From: Thereva unica
Lineage: Eukaryota > Arthropoda > Insecta > Diptera > Therevidae
Reading direction: 5' to 3'
NCBI GenBank assembly: GCA_949987705.1
Contig: OX465282.1
Coordinates: 37,722,039-37,786,038 of the forward strand
DNA length: 64,000 nt
Under the pieces are notes generated by a model. It searched no databases and was not told where the DNA came from. It saw only the letters and a program-made list of their open reading frames with translations. Made by a program: the position numbers and the translations under genes. Below are positions 55,503 to 64,000 of the stretch, piece after piece (the first letter of the stretch is position 1; every line of letters starts with the position of its first letter).

Positions 55503-56409
55503 TTAATTTTGAGCGTTATATATTAATTTCAAAATTTCCATTTTCAAACTCTTAACTTTTTCTACAGGTACTGTTTTCATTTCTTTATCTATTAATAAAA
55601 TAAATGGATCCATTTCTTCAGATGATGTTAATAATTTTTCGAAATGGTCTAATTTATTTATATAACAGTCAATTTTTTCTTCCGCTTCTTTCAATGATGT
55701 TTTTTTTCTCTTGAGCTGTACTGAAGTCACTGTACGTGGTTGAACAACAGAAGTGAATGACACGTTCGGAGACTCCCCTGTTACATCTGCATCGTCTACA
55801 GAATCATCAAAAAGTTCCTGAAGTGAATTGGATTTGCTACTTTCTTCTAAGATAAAGTTGCTAGTTGTAGGTCTATAAAATTCTCAAATTAGAGGAAAAA
55901 TGCATGGAACTATTATAGAGTTTACTCTGAATCCGTAACAAATTTTTCAAAAAAACCCATTTCTTTCAGCAACCACTCTGTGTACGGTTTTGTTTTGGTT
56001 GTTGCACTTCCACTTTTGCCTTTTTGGTTTTGAATAGCGTTCTTATATTTTGATTTTAAATTTTTCCAAATTTTTTGGCACTCCTCTTCTAAAAACACTT
56101 TTTTTTTTTTTCAAAAAAATATTATTAAACTAGTAAGTGATTACTGAACTTGTCAATCCCACAGCTTTAGATATTTCCAACCATATTTTTAATTTTACAG
56201 AATTATTTCTATATTGCTTGTGGCTCAAATCATATAACATTTCCCTTCCATTCTTCGCCACTTCTCCAATTATGTTTGCTTCTATTTCAATTCCTAAAAA
56301 TATATTTCTGCAATAAACAATCTGTTTTTTTTATAGGAAATGCTATTTAAATTAAAACTTAATTTCAAAATTATAACCAACCTTTTGTTGCTAACGATGA
56401 TTCCGCCAT
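55503..56409 (-). CDS. MADF-BESS protein of the PIF/Harbinger element (spliced)
   Basis: This appears to be a gene of four exons on the minus strand. Exon 1 (56382-56409) gives MAESSLATK. Exon 2 (about 56145-56293) has a MADF start (IEANIIGEVAKNGREMLYDL, NNSVKLKIWLEIS). Exon 3 (55926-56088 or slightly longer) completes the MADF domain (EECQKIWKNLKSKYKNAI, KPYTEWLLKEM). Exon 4 (55503-55872) ends with a BESS motif (DPFILLIDKEM, then VKSLKMEILKLI). The last intron (55873-55925) has clear GT and AG ends and keeps the frame. The exact junction of exons 2 and 3 is ambiguous. Such proteins bind the transposon ends and bring the transposase to the nucleus. I see no stop within the exons. Confidence 0.75.
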
Positions 56410-56620
56410 GTTTGTACTCAAATTTAAAAAAAATTTAAACGACACCTGATTGTTTGACATTTCTGCCGCAGAAAAGTTGAAGTTGAATTAACTTTTTCTG
56501 AGAGAGAAAATAAATCTGCCGCACAAAACCATAAAATGAGAGAATTTAAAATTTTCATGTGACATTTATGCGCGCGCATGAGTTCGACACTAATAAGACG
56601 AAACCATGAATCCAGCATAA

Positions 56621-57117
56621 ATCTTTGTTTTCTACAACGATTTTCTTTAAAGCATGAAACTCTTCTTTACTAAGATGATCCGTTTTTGGTAGATTGAGAA
56701 TATTTACATTATTTAAATCTAAAGAATATAAACCGTCGAAATTATGAAAAGAGCAAGAACTTTTAAACTTAGTTATTTTATTCCTAATTTCTACATGATC
56801 ATTTTAAATCTATTTCAGTACATTTCGACCTAATATAGCTTGTTTCAGTACATTTCGACCTAATATAGCTTGATATTTATTATTATTGTCTAAGTCCATT
56901 ATTTTCCAACTCATCGTAGCGTTGAGGTTAAATTCTTTGGGAACTTCCGTTATTATTTCATGGGTTATTTCTCCTTTGCCTAACACTGTTATAATTTCGA
57001 TTGGTTTCGGTAATTCAAGACGTTTTATAATGGGGAACATTCTACTATCTATTACAGAAGTAGAAGATCCAGTATCAAGCAAGCAGGTTAATTTTTTATT
57101 ATAAATTGAAAATTCAA
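56621..57117 (-). pseudogene. pol: Gypsy pol, protease and linker, with duplication and stops
   Basis: The retroviral-type aspartic protease starts near 57090 with LLDTGSSTSVIDSRMFPI and has the second conserved block AILGRNVLK. A 30-bp unit encoding QAILGRNVLK is duplicated in tandem (56813-56842 and 56843-56872). Immediately after it the frame meets TAG and TAA codons one residue apart. In the same frame beyond them normal linker sequence resumes (NDHVEIRNKITKFKSSC, then LSKEEFHALKK) up to the PIF insertion at 56617. Gag ends at 57118, so pol is probably reached by a -1 shift near there. Confidence 0.85.
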
Positions 57118-58041
57118 CTATCGATAGTGAGTTATCTGAGACCGTGATTGAAAATTTTCTTCGGTGTTTATATCTACGTCCATCGGTTCAATATTTCTAT
57201 TATTATTATTCGAAAATACTCTGGAGTTTTGATACCTATGGTGACTGCGGTTGCCATTTCGATTTCTAGGGGTATTATGTGAGTTTTCATTAAGTCTATT
57301 ATTTCTTGAAAATGGCATTGTTTGAGTGAAATTATTATATTCCGTTCCTTGTCTGTTACGATTAAAATGTCTGTAATTATCATTACGATAATTGTTACGA
57401 TTATAATTATGTTCATAGTAGTTCCGATTAAAATTATTCCTATTTCTGTTGTTGTTATTTTGTCTTTGATTATGTGGGGGATCATTGGAAATTCCAGTTT
57501 CAAGTAGTTCAAAAAAAGCTTCTTCTAAAGAAGTAACGTTCTTTATGCGTAAAAACATACTATCGGATCTAGGAATTTTGTTTAAAAACTTTTCTAATAT
57601 GCTTTTTTCATTATTTATAGTATTGAACTCTTCAGGGGAATTATCATCTAACTTATACTTAAGATTTAATTTATCCAAAATTATTATTAAAGAATTATAA
57701 TACTGACTTACATTAAAATATTTTATAGAATCTGCTTCTTCTTTTAGTTTTAGGTAAGACTGTTGAATTCCAAAAGATTTCTTTAGTTGCTGCTTCATTT
57801 GGTCCCACGTTGCATTCTGGAGTCTTCTTATTGATGCAGCTGCAGGTCCTTGAATTTTTGTTATAAATATATTGGATAAATACGCCTTCATTCCTTGGTC
57901 CGTTGTTAAGCCAACAATTATTGTCTCGACCTCTCTAATAAAATGCAAAAGCTCAAAGGCGCGATCACCCCGAAAAACTGGTACAGCTCTCGCTTCCATT
58001 ATTAGATCTTTTCCAGTAATTATTGCTGAATCGACTGCCAT
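57118..58041 (-). CDS. gag: Gag protein of the gypsy element (open frame)
   Basis: The frame is 307 residues with no stops. The first two thirds are a helical capsid-like region (FRGDRAFELLHFIREVETII, then NATWDQMKQQLKKSFG and SILEKFLNKIPRSDSM). The last third is rich in Asn and Arg (NNNNRNRNNFNRNYYEHNY and more) and replaces a zinc knuckle as an RNA-binding tail, as in errantivirus-type Gags. It would form the particle that packages element RNA. The ATG at 58041 lies about 370 bases after the primer site. Confidence 0.85.
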   Translation of the reverse strand: MAVDSAIITGKDLIMEARAVPVFRGDRAFELLHFIREVETIIVGLTTDQGMKAYLSNIFITKIQGPAAASIRRLQNATWDQMKQQLKKSFGIQQSYLKLKEEADSIKYFNVSQYYNSLIIILDKLNLKYKLDDNSPEEFNTINNEKSILEKFLNKIPRSDSMFLRIKNVTSLEEAFFELLETGISNDPPHNQRQNNNNRNRNNFNRNYYEHNYNRNNYRNDNYRHFNRNRQGTEYNNFTQTMPFSRNNRLNENSHNTPRNRNGNRSHHRYQNSRVFSNNNNRNIEPMDVDINTEENFQSRSQITHYR

Positions 58042-58407
58042 TATATTATTATTAAAAACAACAAAAATTGGTTTGACCTCTTCTCCTTTATTTTTCGTTT
58101 GTTTTAATTAAGTTGAGCTCAATTTGATTGCCACGTGAAGTCCTCAAATCTGGTTAAATTTTGTTTTTCTTTTATTGATTTGATGCCAATGAATTCTTAA
58201 AAGAATTCTAGATGTCGTACAAGATGAAAAGTATATAACACTTTCATTGTCACTGGTAATTCGTTTGTTGAATTACATTTATCAAATTACCACTTTTTTT
58301 CTTTTAAGCTAATTTAAATAATTAGTCTTAACACTTTTTAGTTAAATGAAAAAAACATATATGTAAAAAAAATTTTCACTTAATTTTTTGCACGACACTA
58401 GTTTGGC

Positions 58408-58425
58408 ATCCTACCGACTGCGCCA
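58408..58425 (-). promoter_or_regulatory. tRNA-Ser primer-binding site of the gypsy element
   Basis: TGGCGCAGTCGGTAGGAT on the element strand is an 18-nt complement to the 3' end of insect tRNA-Ser, as known for the 17.6 and 297 elements. Its first base overlaps the LTR end. Confidence 0.9.
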
Positions 58426-58841
58426 AACTTGTAATTAGTTTTTCCTATTACAAAAAATTATATTTAATAAAATTTAATAAAAAGATTTTCCTTTAACTCA
58501 ACTAGGACTTTATTTCACGACGATCAAAACTAAACTGAACATTATTTGGTACATTAAAAATTAAAAGATCTACACTTCGGGTTCAAGTTACAAAAATGTG
58601 TCTTCGCGAGAAATCAGCATAACGTCGCAGTAATGTGGGAAGAAATCTTGGGTGTCATAAGATAAAGTAATTCTTATTAATTAGACGTAACGTGATCAAT
58701 TCTTGGGTTATAATGTGGGAAGAAATCTTGGGAGTTATAAGATAAATAATTCTTGTTAACTAGCGTAATCAACAAGATTACTTGGGAACGGATGTAGAAG
58801 TTATGATTTCTTGAAGGATTTGGTTACTAGGATATATGACT
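58425..58841 (-). repeat. 5' LTR of the gypsy element
   Basis: 417 bp. Against the 3' LTR it shows one substitution (AACAAG versus AAGAAG) and one single-base deletion (GGGAACGG versus GGGAAACGG), both near 58772-58793. The TACA duplication follows at 58842. Confidence 0.95.
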
Positions 58842-58845
58842 TACA

Positions 58846-59055
58846 CACTGTTTTTGGCTTTTCACGCGTTGGTTTATCGATGAGGATGCCAGTTTCTTTC
58901 ACTTTTTTCACAAGGTAACGAACATACGGAGCTGACGGTGCTTCTCTTCTTCCGAAATCCGTAGGCAATTTTCGCACACATTCTGCAACATTATCATGAT
59001 TTTCAAAGTAATGTCGCAATATTTCCCAGCGTTGTTCAAGCGTATACACAACCAT
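58846..59055 (-). pseudogene. Mariner transposase N-terminal piece (DUF4817-type)
   Basis: The ATG at 59055 opens MVVYTLEQRWEILRHYFENH, then NVAECVRKL, APSAPYVRYLVKKVKETGIL and KPTREKPKTV. This is the helix-turn-helix start of a common arthropod mariner-type transposase. The frame is broken by the gypsy insertion at the duplicated TGTA and continues at 44649. Confidence 0.9.
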
Positions 59056-59168
59056 ATTCGTTCAGCGGAAGGATAAAACTAATTATCTGTCAAATCAGAC
59101 ATGAGCTAAGTGTTGCCATACACGAAATAAGCACTAGTTGAAAAAAAAGTTACATGGCCGACCCTGTA

Positions 59169-59985
59169 GGAAAAGAAGAGGAATTCCCAGGAGTCATAGG
59201 GCTAAACATCAACGAAGAGAAAACAAAGGTGATGCAACAATCGAGAGCTGGAAGGTTTAGAGTGGGAAGAAATATAGCCATCGACGAACACAATCTAGAA
59301 GTAGTCGACAAAACAGTCTACCTTGGGTCTACAATTATAAAAAGAAACGCTGAAAAGGAAGAAATAACTAGACGAATACTACTGGCTAATAAAGCTTTTT
59401 ATGCCCAAAACAAATACTGCACTCAAGATTAGTGAACAGAAAAACGAAGCTTTCACTCTACAAAACAGTAATACGACCAGTATTGTGCTATGGCAGCGAG
59501 ACTTGGACTATGACTCAGGACATAGAGGAACGAGTCAACAGGTTTGAGAGGAAAGTTCTCAGATGCATAATGGGCCCAACGAGAGAGGATGGAATATGGC
59601 GAAGGAGATACAACAGCGAGTTGTATGAAGATCAACAGACGTTTATAAAATCAACAGACTTAAGGCCCCCATACACAGTCAAATTGGATGTACTTCCAGA
59701 AATTTATCAAACCCATAAGCGCAACGTATTTTGATCGCCCGACCGGCTCACAATCCATAATTTTGGTTGTACATCCGCACTTCGATGTACATCCAATTTG
59801 ACCGTGTATGGGGGCCTTATGACTAGCCGGCCACGTAATCAGGATGGACGACAACCGTATTCTAAAACGGCTTATGGTGGCGGAAATTCCAGGAAATAGA
59901 CTAGTAGGTAGACCTAGGAGGAGATGGATGGACTCTGTGACGGCTGACGCAGAGGCAATGCTCAACATTCAGAACTGGAGAACTG
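59169..59985 (+). pseudogene. RTE LINE, C-terminal half (right piece of the split copy)
   Basis: GKEEEFPGVIG completes the endonuclease motif that stops at 44357. The sequence then jumps to the reverse-transcriptase thumb (GLNINEEKTKVM, VVDKTVYLGSTI, EEITRRILLANKAFY), so most of the reverse transcriptase is deleted. After a frameshift near 59430 it continues KTKLSLYKTVIRPVLCYGSE and NRFERKVLRCIMGP. Beyond the MITE at 59663 come LAGHVIRMDDNRILKRL and GRPRRRWMDSV, preceded by a TGA. It ends near 59985 without a recognisable LINE tail. Confidence 0.85.
59663..59817. mobile_element. 155-bp MITE with TA target
   Basis: The 31-bp ends start AGGCCCCCATACAC and match each other with one mismatch (59663-59693 against 59787-59817). 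TA lies on both sides (59661-59662, 59818-59819). It interrupts the RTE coding sequence. It is too small to code. The TA target and termini suggest a Tc1/mariner-driven MITE. Confidence 0.85.
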
Positions 59986-60035
59986 TTCATTTCTCCATTT
60001 GAGAAAAATAGAGCATTTACCGGTTTTATGACATA

Positions 60036-60978
60036 TATGGGCAAAAACGCGTAAAAAGGCATATGCGTGTCCGGAGCCGATGACCGTTTTAGAGTCGGAA
60101 ATGAGTACCAAAAAAAATGCTTTCGGTGGGTACCGACCTAGGCAACACTTTTCCACAAAAAACGGCCATCCAGCCAGCCATAGAGCCCGGCAGGCCCCAG
60201 AAACTGTGCAAAATGTCCCCTCCGTGGCATGTCCCAACTACAAAAATCCAGATTAATTGGGCATATTAAATGGACCAACTTGCGCCATTCGGGATAGGAC
60301 GTTCACGAATGGTTTTTGGGGCCTAAAACTTTGATTTTTTCTCTTTTATCGCAAACCGGAACGCCAGAATACAGAACTTACACGTATTCGAATTTTGTCC
60401 GAAATTTTCCGTTAAAATTGCGAACCGCAGTGCCGCTAGAACCTGCATGCGTTCAAATGTTCTGCTGTGGCTCCCTCTGCTCGGGGGATGTTTCATGAAC
60501 CTGCAACAATTCGAAAACCCATTCGGCGCGTTCGATTTGACTGTAAAATTCGCTTGCTCTAAAATTCAAAGTGCAAACGCATATTCAAACAAGTCCCCAC
60601 CGTGGCAGTCGCGGTTTCAACTTCAAACCGAAAAAAACGCGTCAGAAGTGGAAAGTTCAAGTTGTTCTAAGAAGCTGTGGTCACCGGTAAGCGGAAATTC
60701 ACTCAGGATTCTTCCTGAACTCAGAAAAGCGATTTTTAGTCAAATAGTCCCCTCCGTGGCAGCTTTTTCTTGAAATCTTCAATAAAGATAGAAATTCTGA
60801 GAAAATTTCCCCAAGAAAGTTCCAAAATGGTAGACGGTCGCCTTGTAACCCCTGTAGCAGAAACGGGCTTGTTTTGGGGCCATATGGAGGGAAAACCCAC
60901 AAAAAACTCGGTCGGTAAACTTTTTTTTTTTTGGGTTTTGAATGTGCAAATATGCCTTTTTTCGCGTTTTTGCCCATA
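60036..60978. mobile_element. 943-bp MITE-like element with TA target
   Basis: The ends TATGGGCAAAAACGCG and AAAAAGGCATAT are matched by the inverse GCAAATATGCC and CGCGTTTTTGCCCATA at the right. TA flanks both sides. Internally TCCCC(T/A)CCGTGGCA occurs three times (about 60222, 60596 and 60747). It is more GC-rich than its surroundings and has no recognisable protein. Confidence 0.7.
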
Positions 60979-62401
60979 TACATATAATGTATACGAAAGT
61001 ATTGAAAAGTTCGAATTTTTTCAATGCTGTTTTGCCTTGACGTCCATCCCAGTTTATTGATGAAATGAATCTAAAAAATATTGATTTTGTCTTTGGGATA
61101 GCATGTGCTTATGAAAAGATTCCTTTGGCAGTGGCATAAAAACGACTCTTTTGTGCTTCGGTTGGAAGCACGTCTAAAATTTCCCGCCGGAAAGTGATCG
61201 AAACTAGGAAGTTGTGATGGCATTTCCATCAGATCGGAATGAATGCATATTCTCATATACTACATGTTATCCTACATATATTTCATATACTACATGTTAT
61301 CCTATATTTCGCTTATCGCTGGCCACCAAGTTCCCCTAACTTTAAAATCTAACATAATTTTAGTTTTTCACCATCATTCATCATTAATTTCCGACTCACA
61401 TTTCCTTCATCCATTTACAAAATTATTACTTATTACTAAAGATTTAATTGAAAACTAAAATATGAACTTTGCTTTTTTATTTTTGCTATATATCATTCAT
61501 GTTTAAACTATTTACATATATCTTATGCGCATTCCGTATAAATCAAAACAGATGCTTTACTGGTTAAGCTATTGATCAGCATATTCTCATTTCCGGTACT
61601 GCTTAATAGGTTACGTGCACCTGCACATCTCTACCCAATTGCACCACTATTCAATGCAAAATGACTACTTGACTTTGTAAGCTTAAAATTTCAACATGAA
61701 ACTCAATTTTTAATTCTCGGCACAACGAAGAAATTAAGTTTTAGACAATTTGTTTAAAGTATAACAAATTGCTCCCCCTCCATGCCCTTTTAGCATACGA
61801 ACCTGCAACTTATTTCAAAATAAAATTCTGATCATCACTTTAGCTGTGGCCTGGTGCTCGTGGATTTAATTTAAATAACGAAGCAATAAATAACCATATT
61901 GCCGTTTGTAAGAACCTCGTCGAGTTTTCAAAACAATTTCAATCTGAACAACACAAATCGAGGATAAATATTAATCCTCACCTAACTCTCCGTCGGCCAA
62001 CAATCAGGCTAAAGGGATCCACAGAAGTACCGTGAAGGCAGCTAAGGTTACCTATACCAGACTAGCCGACAAGAGGAAATTGGTACAAGATGATTTCTCC
62101 ACTCAGACACGTTGGTATAGATGGAATGTAAATTGCAAATTTAAATTAAGAAATAAATGAATATAAAAAAACGGCAGGTCAAAATTTCCTCATTAAAACT
62201 AAAAGGTAATGACTTCAACGATGATCCGGAGTGAATCAAAAGTATATTTTGATATGCAATATTGGATTATGACTTTGGTTCCTTGGTGGTTTATTTAAGG
62301 GAATCAGTAGTAATGAGATTGGTTTTGTTCTTTTTGGTCGTTTCCGGTGTCTTAAAGAATGGAAGTAAAAACGATCAGGTGACGTTCTTTCTATAGCATA
62401 G
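60979..62401. other. No gene recognised; short tandem duplication
   Basis: The only structure noted is a near-tandem pair CATATACTACATGTTATCCTA at about 61252 and 61283. Open frames are short and unconvincing. Confidence 0.4.
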
Positions 62402-62475
62402 CAGTGGCTCCCAACCTTTTTTTGACCTGTGACCACTTTGATTTCATTATTATTACTAGGGACCACAAGGTGTGT
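62402..62475 (+). mobile_element. Terminal fragment of a hAT-type element
   Basis: CAGTGGCTCCCAACCTTTTT followed by TGACC(T/C)GTGACCAC is close to the common hAT end sequence CAGTGGTTC(C/T)CAA. The opposite end was not found in the window, so this is a fragment or a very degraded copy. Confidence 0.45.
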
Positions 62476-62509
62476 GTCGGTATCAATCTAAAAAGAAACT
62501 TTAACCGAA

Positions 62510-62610
62510 ACGTTTCATTTTTTTATGTGGCAGTGCTAAGCTCAGAAGTCACCCTTTGATACTACTAGTCCGTCATGTCATTTGTCACGTCATGGTGCTT
62601 AGTACGGGGG
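62510..62610. repeat. Dispersed repeat shared with 19781-19880
   Basis: ATGTGGCAGTGCTAAGCTCAG, CACCCTTTGATACTAC and ATTTGTCACGTCATGG correspond to the block near 19800-19870. A GGGGAGGAGTGGGGGGG run follows at 62607. Confidence 0.5.
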
Positions 62611-62800
62611 AGGAGTGGGGGGGGGGGAATAAGTTAAGGGTTAAAAGGTACCGGGGGTATTGAAGAAGGTGGTGATGAACCCTGCGTTTGAACTCTTGAA
62701 TGTTGTAGGAGCTCGGAAATGCTTACTAAGAGAGAGCGCCGGCCCTTAGGTAGAGCGTGTGGAGCTGCCGCTCTAGGCGCCAGGTGGTAAGGGGCGCCTA

Positions 62801-63292
62801 AGCCCCTATGACACTTCTTTTTTTCCGTATTTTTAATGCGTTAAATCGAGTCATGTGAGAATAAGATAACCAGACTTTTATAAGAATGAAACAGAAATAA
62901 ATTAATCAAATCTTACTTCTTCTTGGACATTAATGCGCATGAATTTTTAAAAAAATGATCACATTGCCTTTGATTCTAATTCATTTATAACTCTTTTGAG
63001 TATGTATTTACTTGTTAAATTGCTCACAAAAAAGTAAATTTCTCAAATATGTATCAGCTGTTTAATGCAGAACTGTCAAAAAATTCTCCAAGAATCTTAA
63101 AAATATAAAAAATTTACATTTTTAATGTATTTTTTTGACAGGCTCGCATTTTTAATGAAATTTTTATATTTTTGACACTTACTGTTGACTCACTTACACT
63201 AATAGCTTTTCTACATTGGAAAATATTAATACCTTTCTAACTTCATTTTTTATGCATTAAAAATACGAAAAAAAAGAAGTGTCATAGGGGCT
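62801..63292. mobile_element. 492-bp MITE with TA target
   Basis: The ends AGCCCCTATGACACTTC, a T-run and CGTATTTTTAATGC are inverted at the right end (GCATTAAAAATACG, then GAAGTGTCATAGGGGCT). TA lies on both sides (62799-62800, 63293-63294). The interior is AT-rich and non-coding. Confidence 0.85.
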
Positions 63293-64000
63293 TAATGCGA
63301 AAAAAAAATTTCGAGCAAAAAATAAAATTTTGATGGCAATTTTGATTTTTTTGGCTAGCCAAGTCTATGTATTCATCAGTATGACTCGAACACGGCATAG
63401 GCAGGGAGCACTGACTCCTAGACCGATCGTACATGGCCTTAGACCACATACTGCTGGAGGTCCATGAAGCAGACTGAATACGGCGGATCTAAACTCCATA
63501 AAAACGGCAATCCTAGTCCTAATGTGTAAACAATCGTGCTGAAGTTATGAATGGTACTGCGTGAATGTATTACTAACGATGTACTGCTGATACCAGGCGA
63601 ACTTCGGTTTGAATTAGCCTTCCAACGGGCGACCGTCCTTTCTCGCCCAGCTCATGGTATCAATATAGAAATACTTTAAAAAAATTTGAAGATGGAGCGT
63701 TAAGAATTTCAAACATTTCTGGGGCTCCCACAGCTCCCAAAAGGACGACCTACAAGGCCAATTAGATATTTTTGGATAAATATCAAGGTGCCGAATGTGG
63801 TCCCAGTGAAGGAGAGTTTTCGTGATATTTCTTCAGAGAGGGCAGTCTGAGCCCGTAAACCCAGGGATGGAGTACGTTGAGATGACTTCTTCATTGGGAG
63901 ATCTCCTTAGATCTCCTGCGGAAGTAAGGGCACCTAATCGGAGAGGCGACTCGAAATAACGAGCGCTTTCAGAAAACGGGGTAGCGCAGCCCGAACACGT
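63293..64000. other. No gene recognised
   Basis: This is more GC-rich than average. A 61-codon minus-strand frame at 63709-63894 has no recognisable domain. It may be part of a repeat that continues beyond the window. Confidence 0.35.

Larger units (their letters stand above)
54004..56617. mobile_element. PIF/Harbinger transposon, nearly intact
   Basis: The element is 2614 bp. Its terminal inverted repeats begin TGCTGGATTCATSG, with G(C/T)GTC-type sequence inside. It is flanked by TAA (54001-54003 and 56618-56620), the TWA target typical of this superfamily. It encodes a DDE transposase on the plus strand and a MADF-BESS DNA-binding protein on the minus strand, the usual two-gene make-up. 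It sits in the gypsy pol gene, and removing it with one TAA restores the pol reading frame. Confidence 0.95.
44650..58841 (-). mobile_element. Ty3/gypsy element with env (errantivirus-like), twice interrupted
   Basis: The LTRs are 418 and 417 bp. There is a tRNA-Ser primer site, a polypurine tract, and the gene order gag, protease, reverse transcriptase, RNase H, integrase, env, all on the minus strand. The target duplication is TACA (44646-44649 and 58842-58845). The LTRs differ by one substitution and one single-base indel, so the insertion is young. It is split by a PIF/Harbinger element at 54004-56617 and by a foldback element at 48520-53296. Pol also carries two stops after the protease and a frameshift near 48320. 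Gag and env remain open. The primer site and env place it near the 17.6/297 group of Metaviridae. Confidence 0.95.
44360..59166. mobile_element. Deleted mariner element, split by the gypsy element
   Basis: The left end AAGGGTCCGCCAAATAACTTT is matched by the inverted right end AAAGTTACATGGCCGACCCTG, and both flanks are TA (44358-44359 and 59167-59168), the target of mariner-type transposons. Without the gypsy insertion it would be only about 0.6 kb. Its transposase keeps the N-terminus and the last residues but lacks the middle, a typical internally deleted mariner. Its host is an RTE LINE whose frame continues across the TA site. Confidence 0.85.

Noticed and set aside
1..64000. A defence island, biosynthetic cluster or other microbial system
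   Set aside because: No bacterial genes, ribosome-binding sites or operons are seen; all recognisable proteins belong to animal transposons.

Overview
The window is nuclear DNA of an animal, almost certainly an insect and perhaps a dipteran. Its proteins and repeats are insect-type: a BEL/Pao retroelement, a Ty3/gypsy element with an env gene and a tRNA-Ser primer site of the 17.6/297 kind, RTE and CR1/L2/Jockey LINEs, a tRNA-derived SINE, mariner and Tc1 remnants, PIF/Harbinger with a MADF-BESS partner, a Helitron remnant, hAT-type MITEs and several long inverted-repeat elements. I found no single-copy host gene, no rRNA, no functional tRNA gene, no CRISPR array and nothing bacterial. It reads as a transposon-packed intergenic or heterochromatic stretch.

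Layout. 1-9.06 kb: long inverted-repeat (foldback) elements, a MADF pseudogene, and a dispersed repeat called R here. 9.06-16.01 kb: a full-length BEL/Pao element on the minus strand, inserted into R, with an intact 1749-residue polyprotein, 311-bp LTRs that differ by one base and a 5-bp target duplication. 16-25.6 kb: mostly unassigned, with a hAT-type MITE, a second R copy carrying an element with a 60-bp satellite, and a Helitron Rep fragment. 25.6-34.3 kb: a 2.8-kb inverted-repeat element with a recurring 15-bp motif, a MITE inside a MITE, a SINE, a GC-rich palindromic element and a 21-bp minisatellite in inverted arms. 34.4-43.8 kb: RTE, SINE and CR1/L2/Jockey LINE fragments, a Tc1 pseudogene and a 5'-truncated BEL/Pao pseudogene.

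44.0-60.0 kb is one nested stack. An internally deleted RTE LINE (44040-44357 and 59169-59985) is split by a deleted mariner (44360-59166, TA duplication). The mariner is split by a Ty3/gypsy env-bearing element (44650-58841, TACA duplication). That element is split twice: by a PIF/Harbinger element (54004-56617, TAA duplication) and by a foldback element with 435-bp arms (48520-53296). The foldback is in turn split by a full-length RTE-type LINE (49967-53257, 10-bp duplication). A 155-bp MITE sits in the RTE tail. The gypsy LTRs differ at only two positions, so every layer inside it must be young. 60-64 kb holds two more TA-flanked MITEs and unassigned DNA.

The genes here work as parts of separate transposons, not as a shared pathway. 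The BEL/Pao polyprotein, the gypsy gag and env, and the PIF element's MADF-BESS gene look intact. Most of the rest is broken by stops, frameshifts or insertions.
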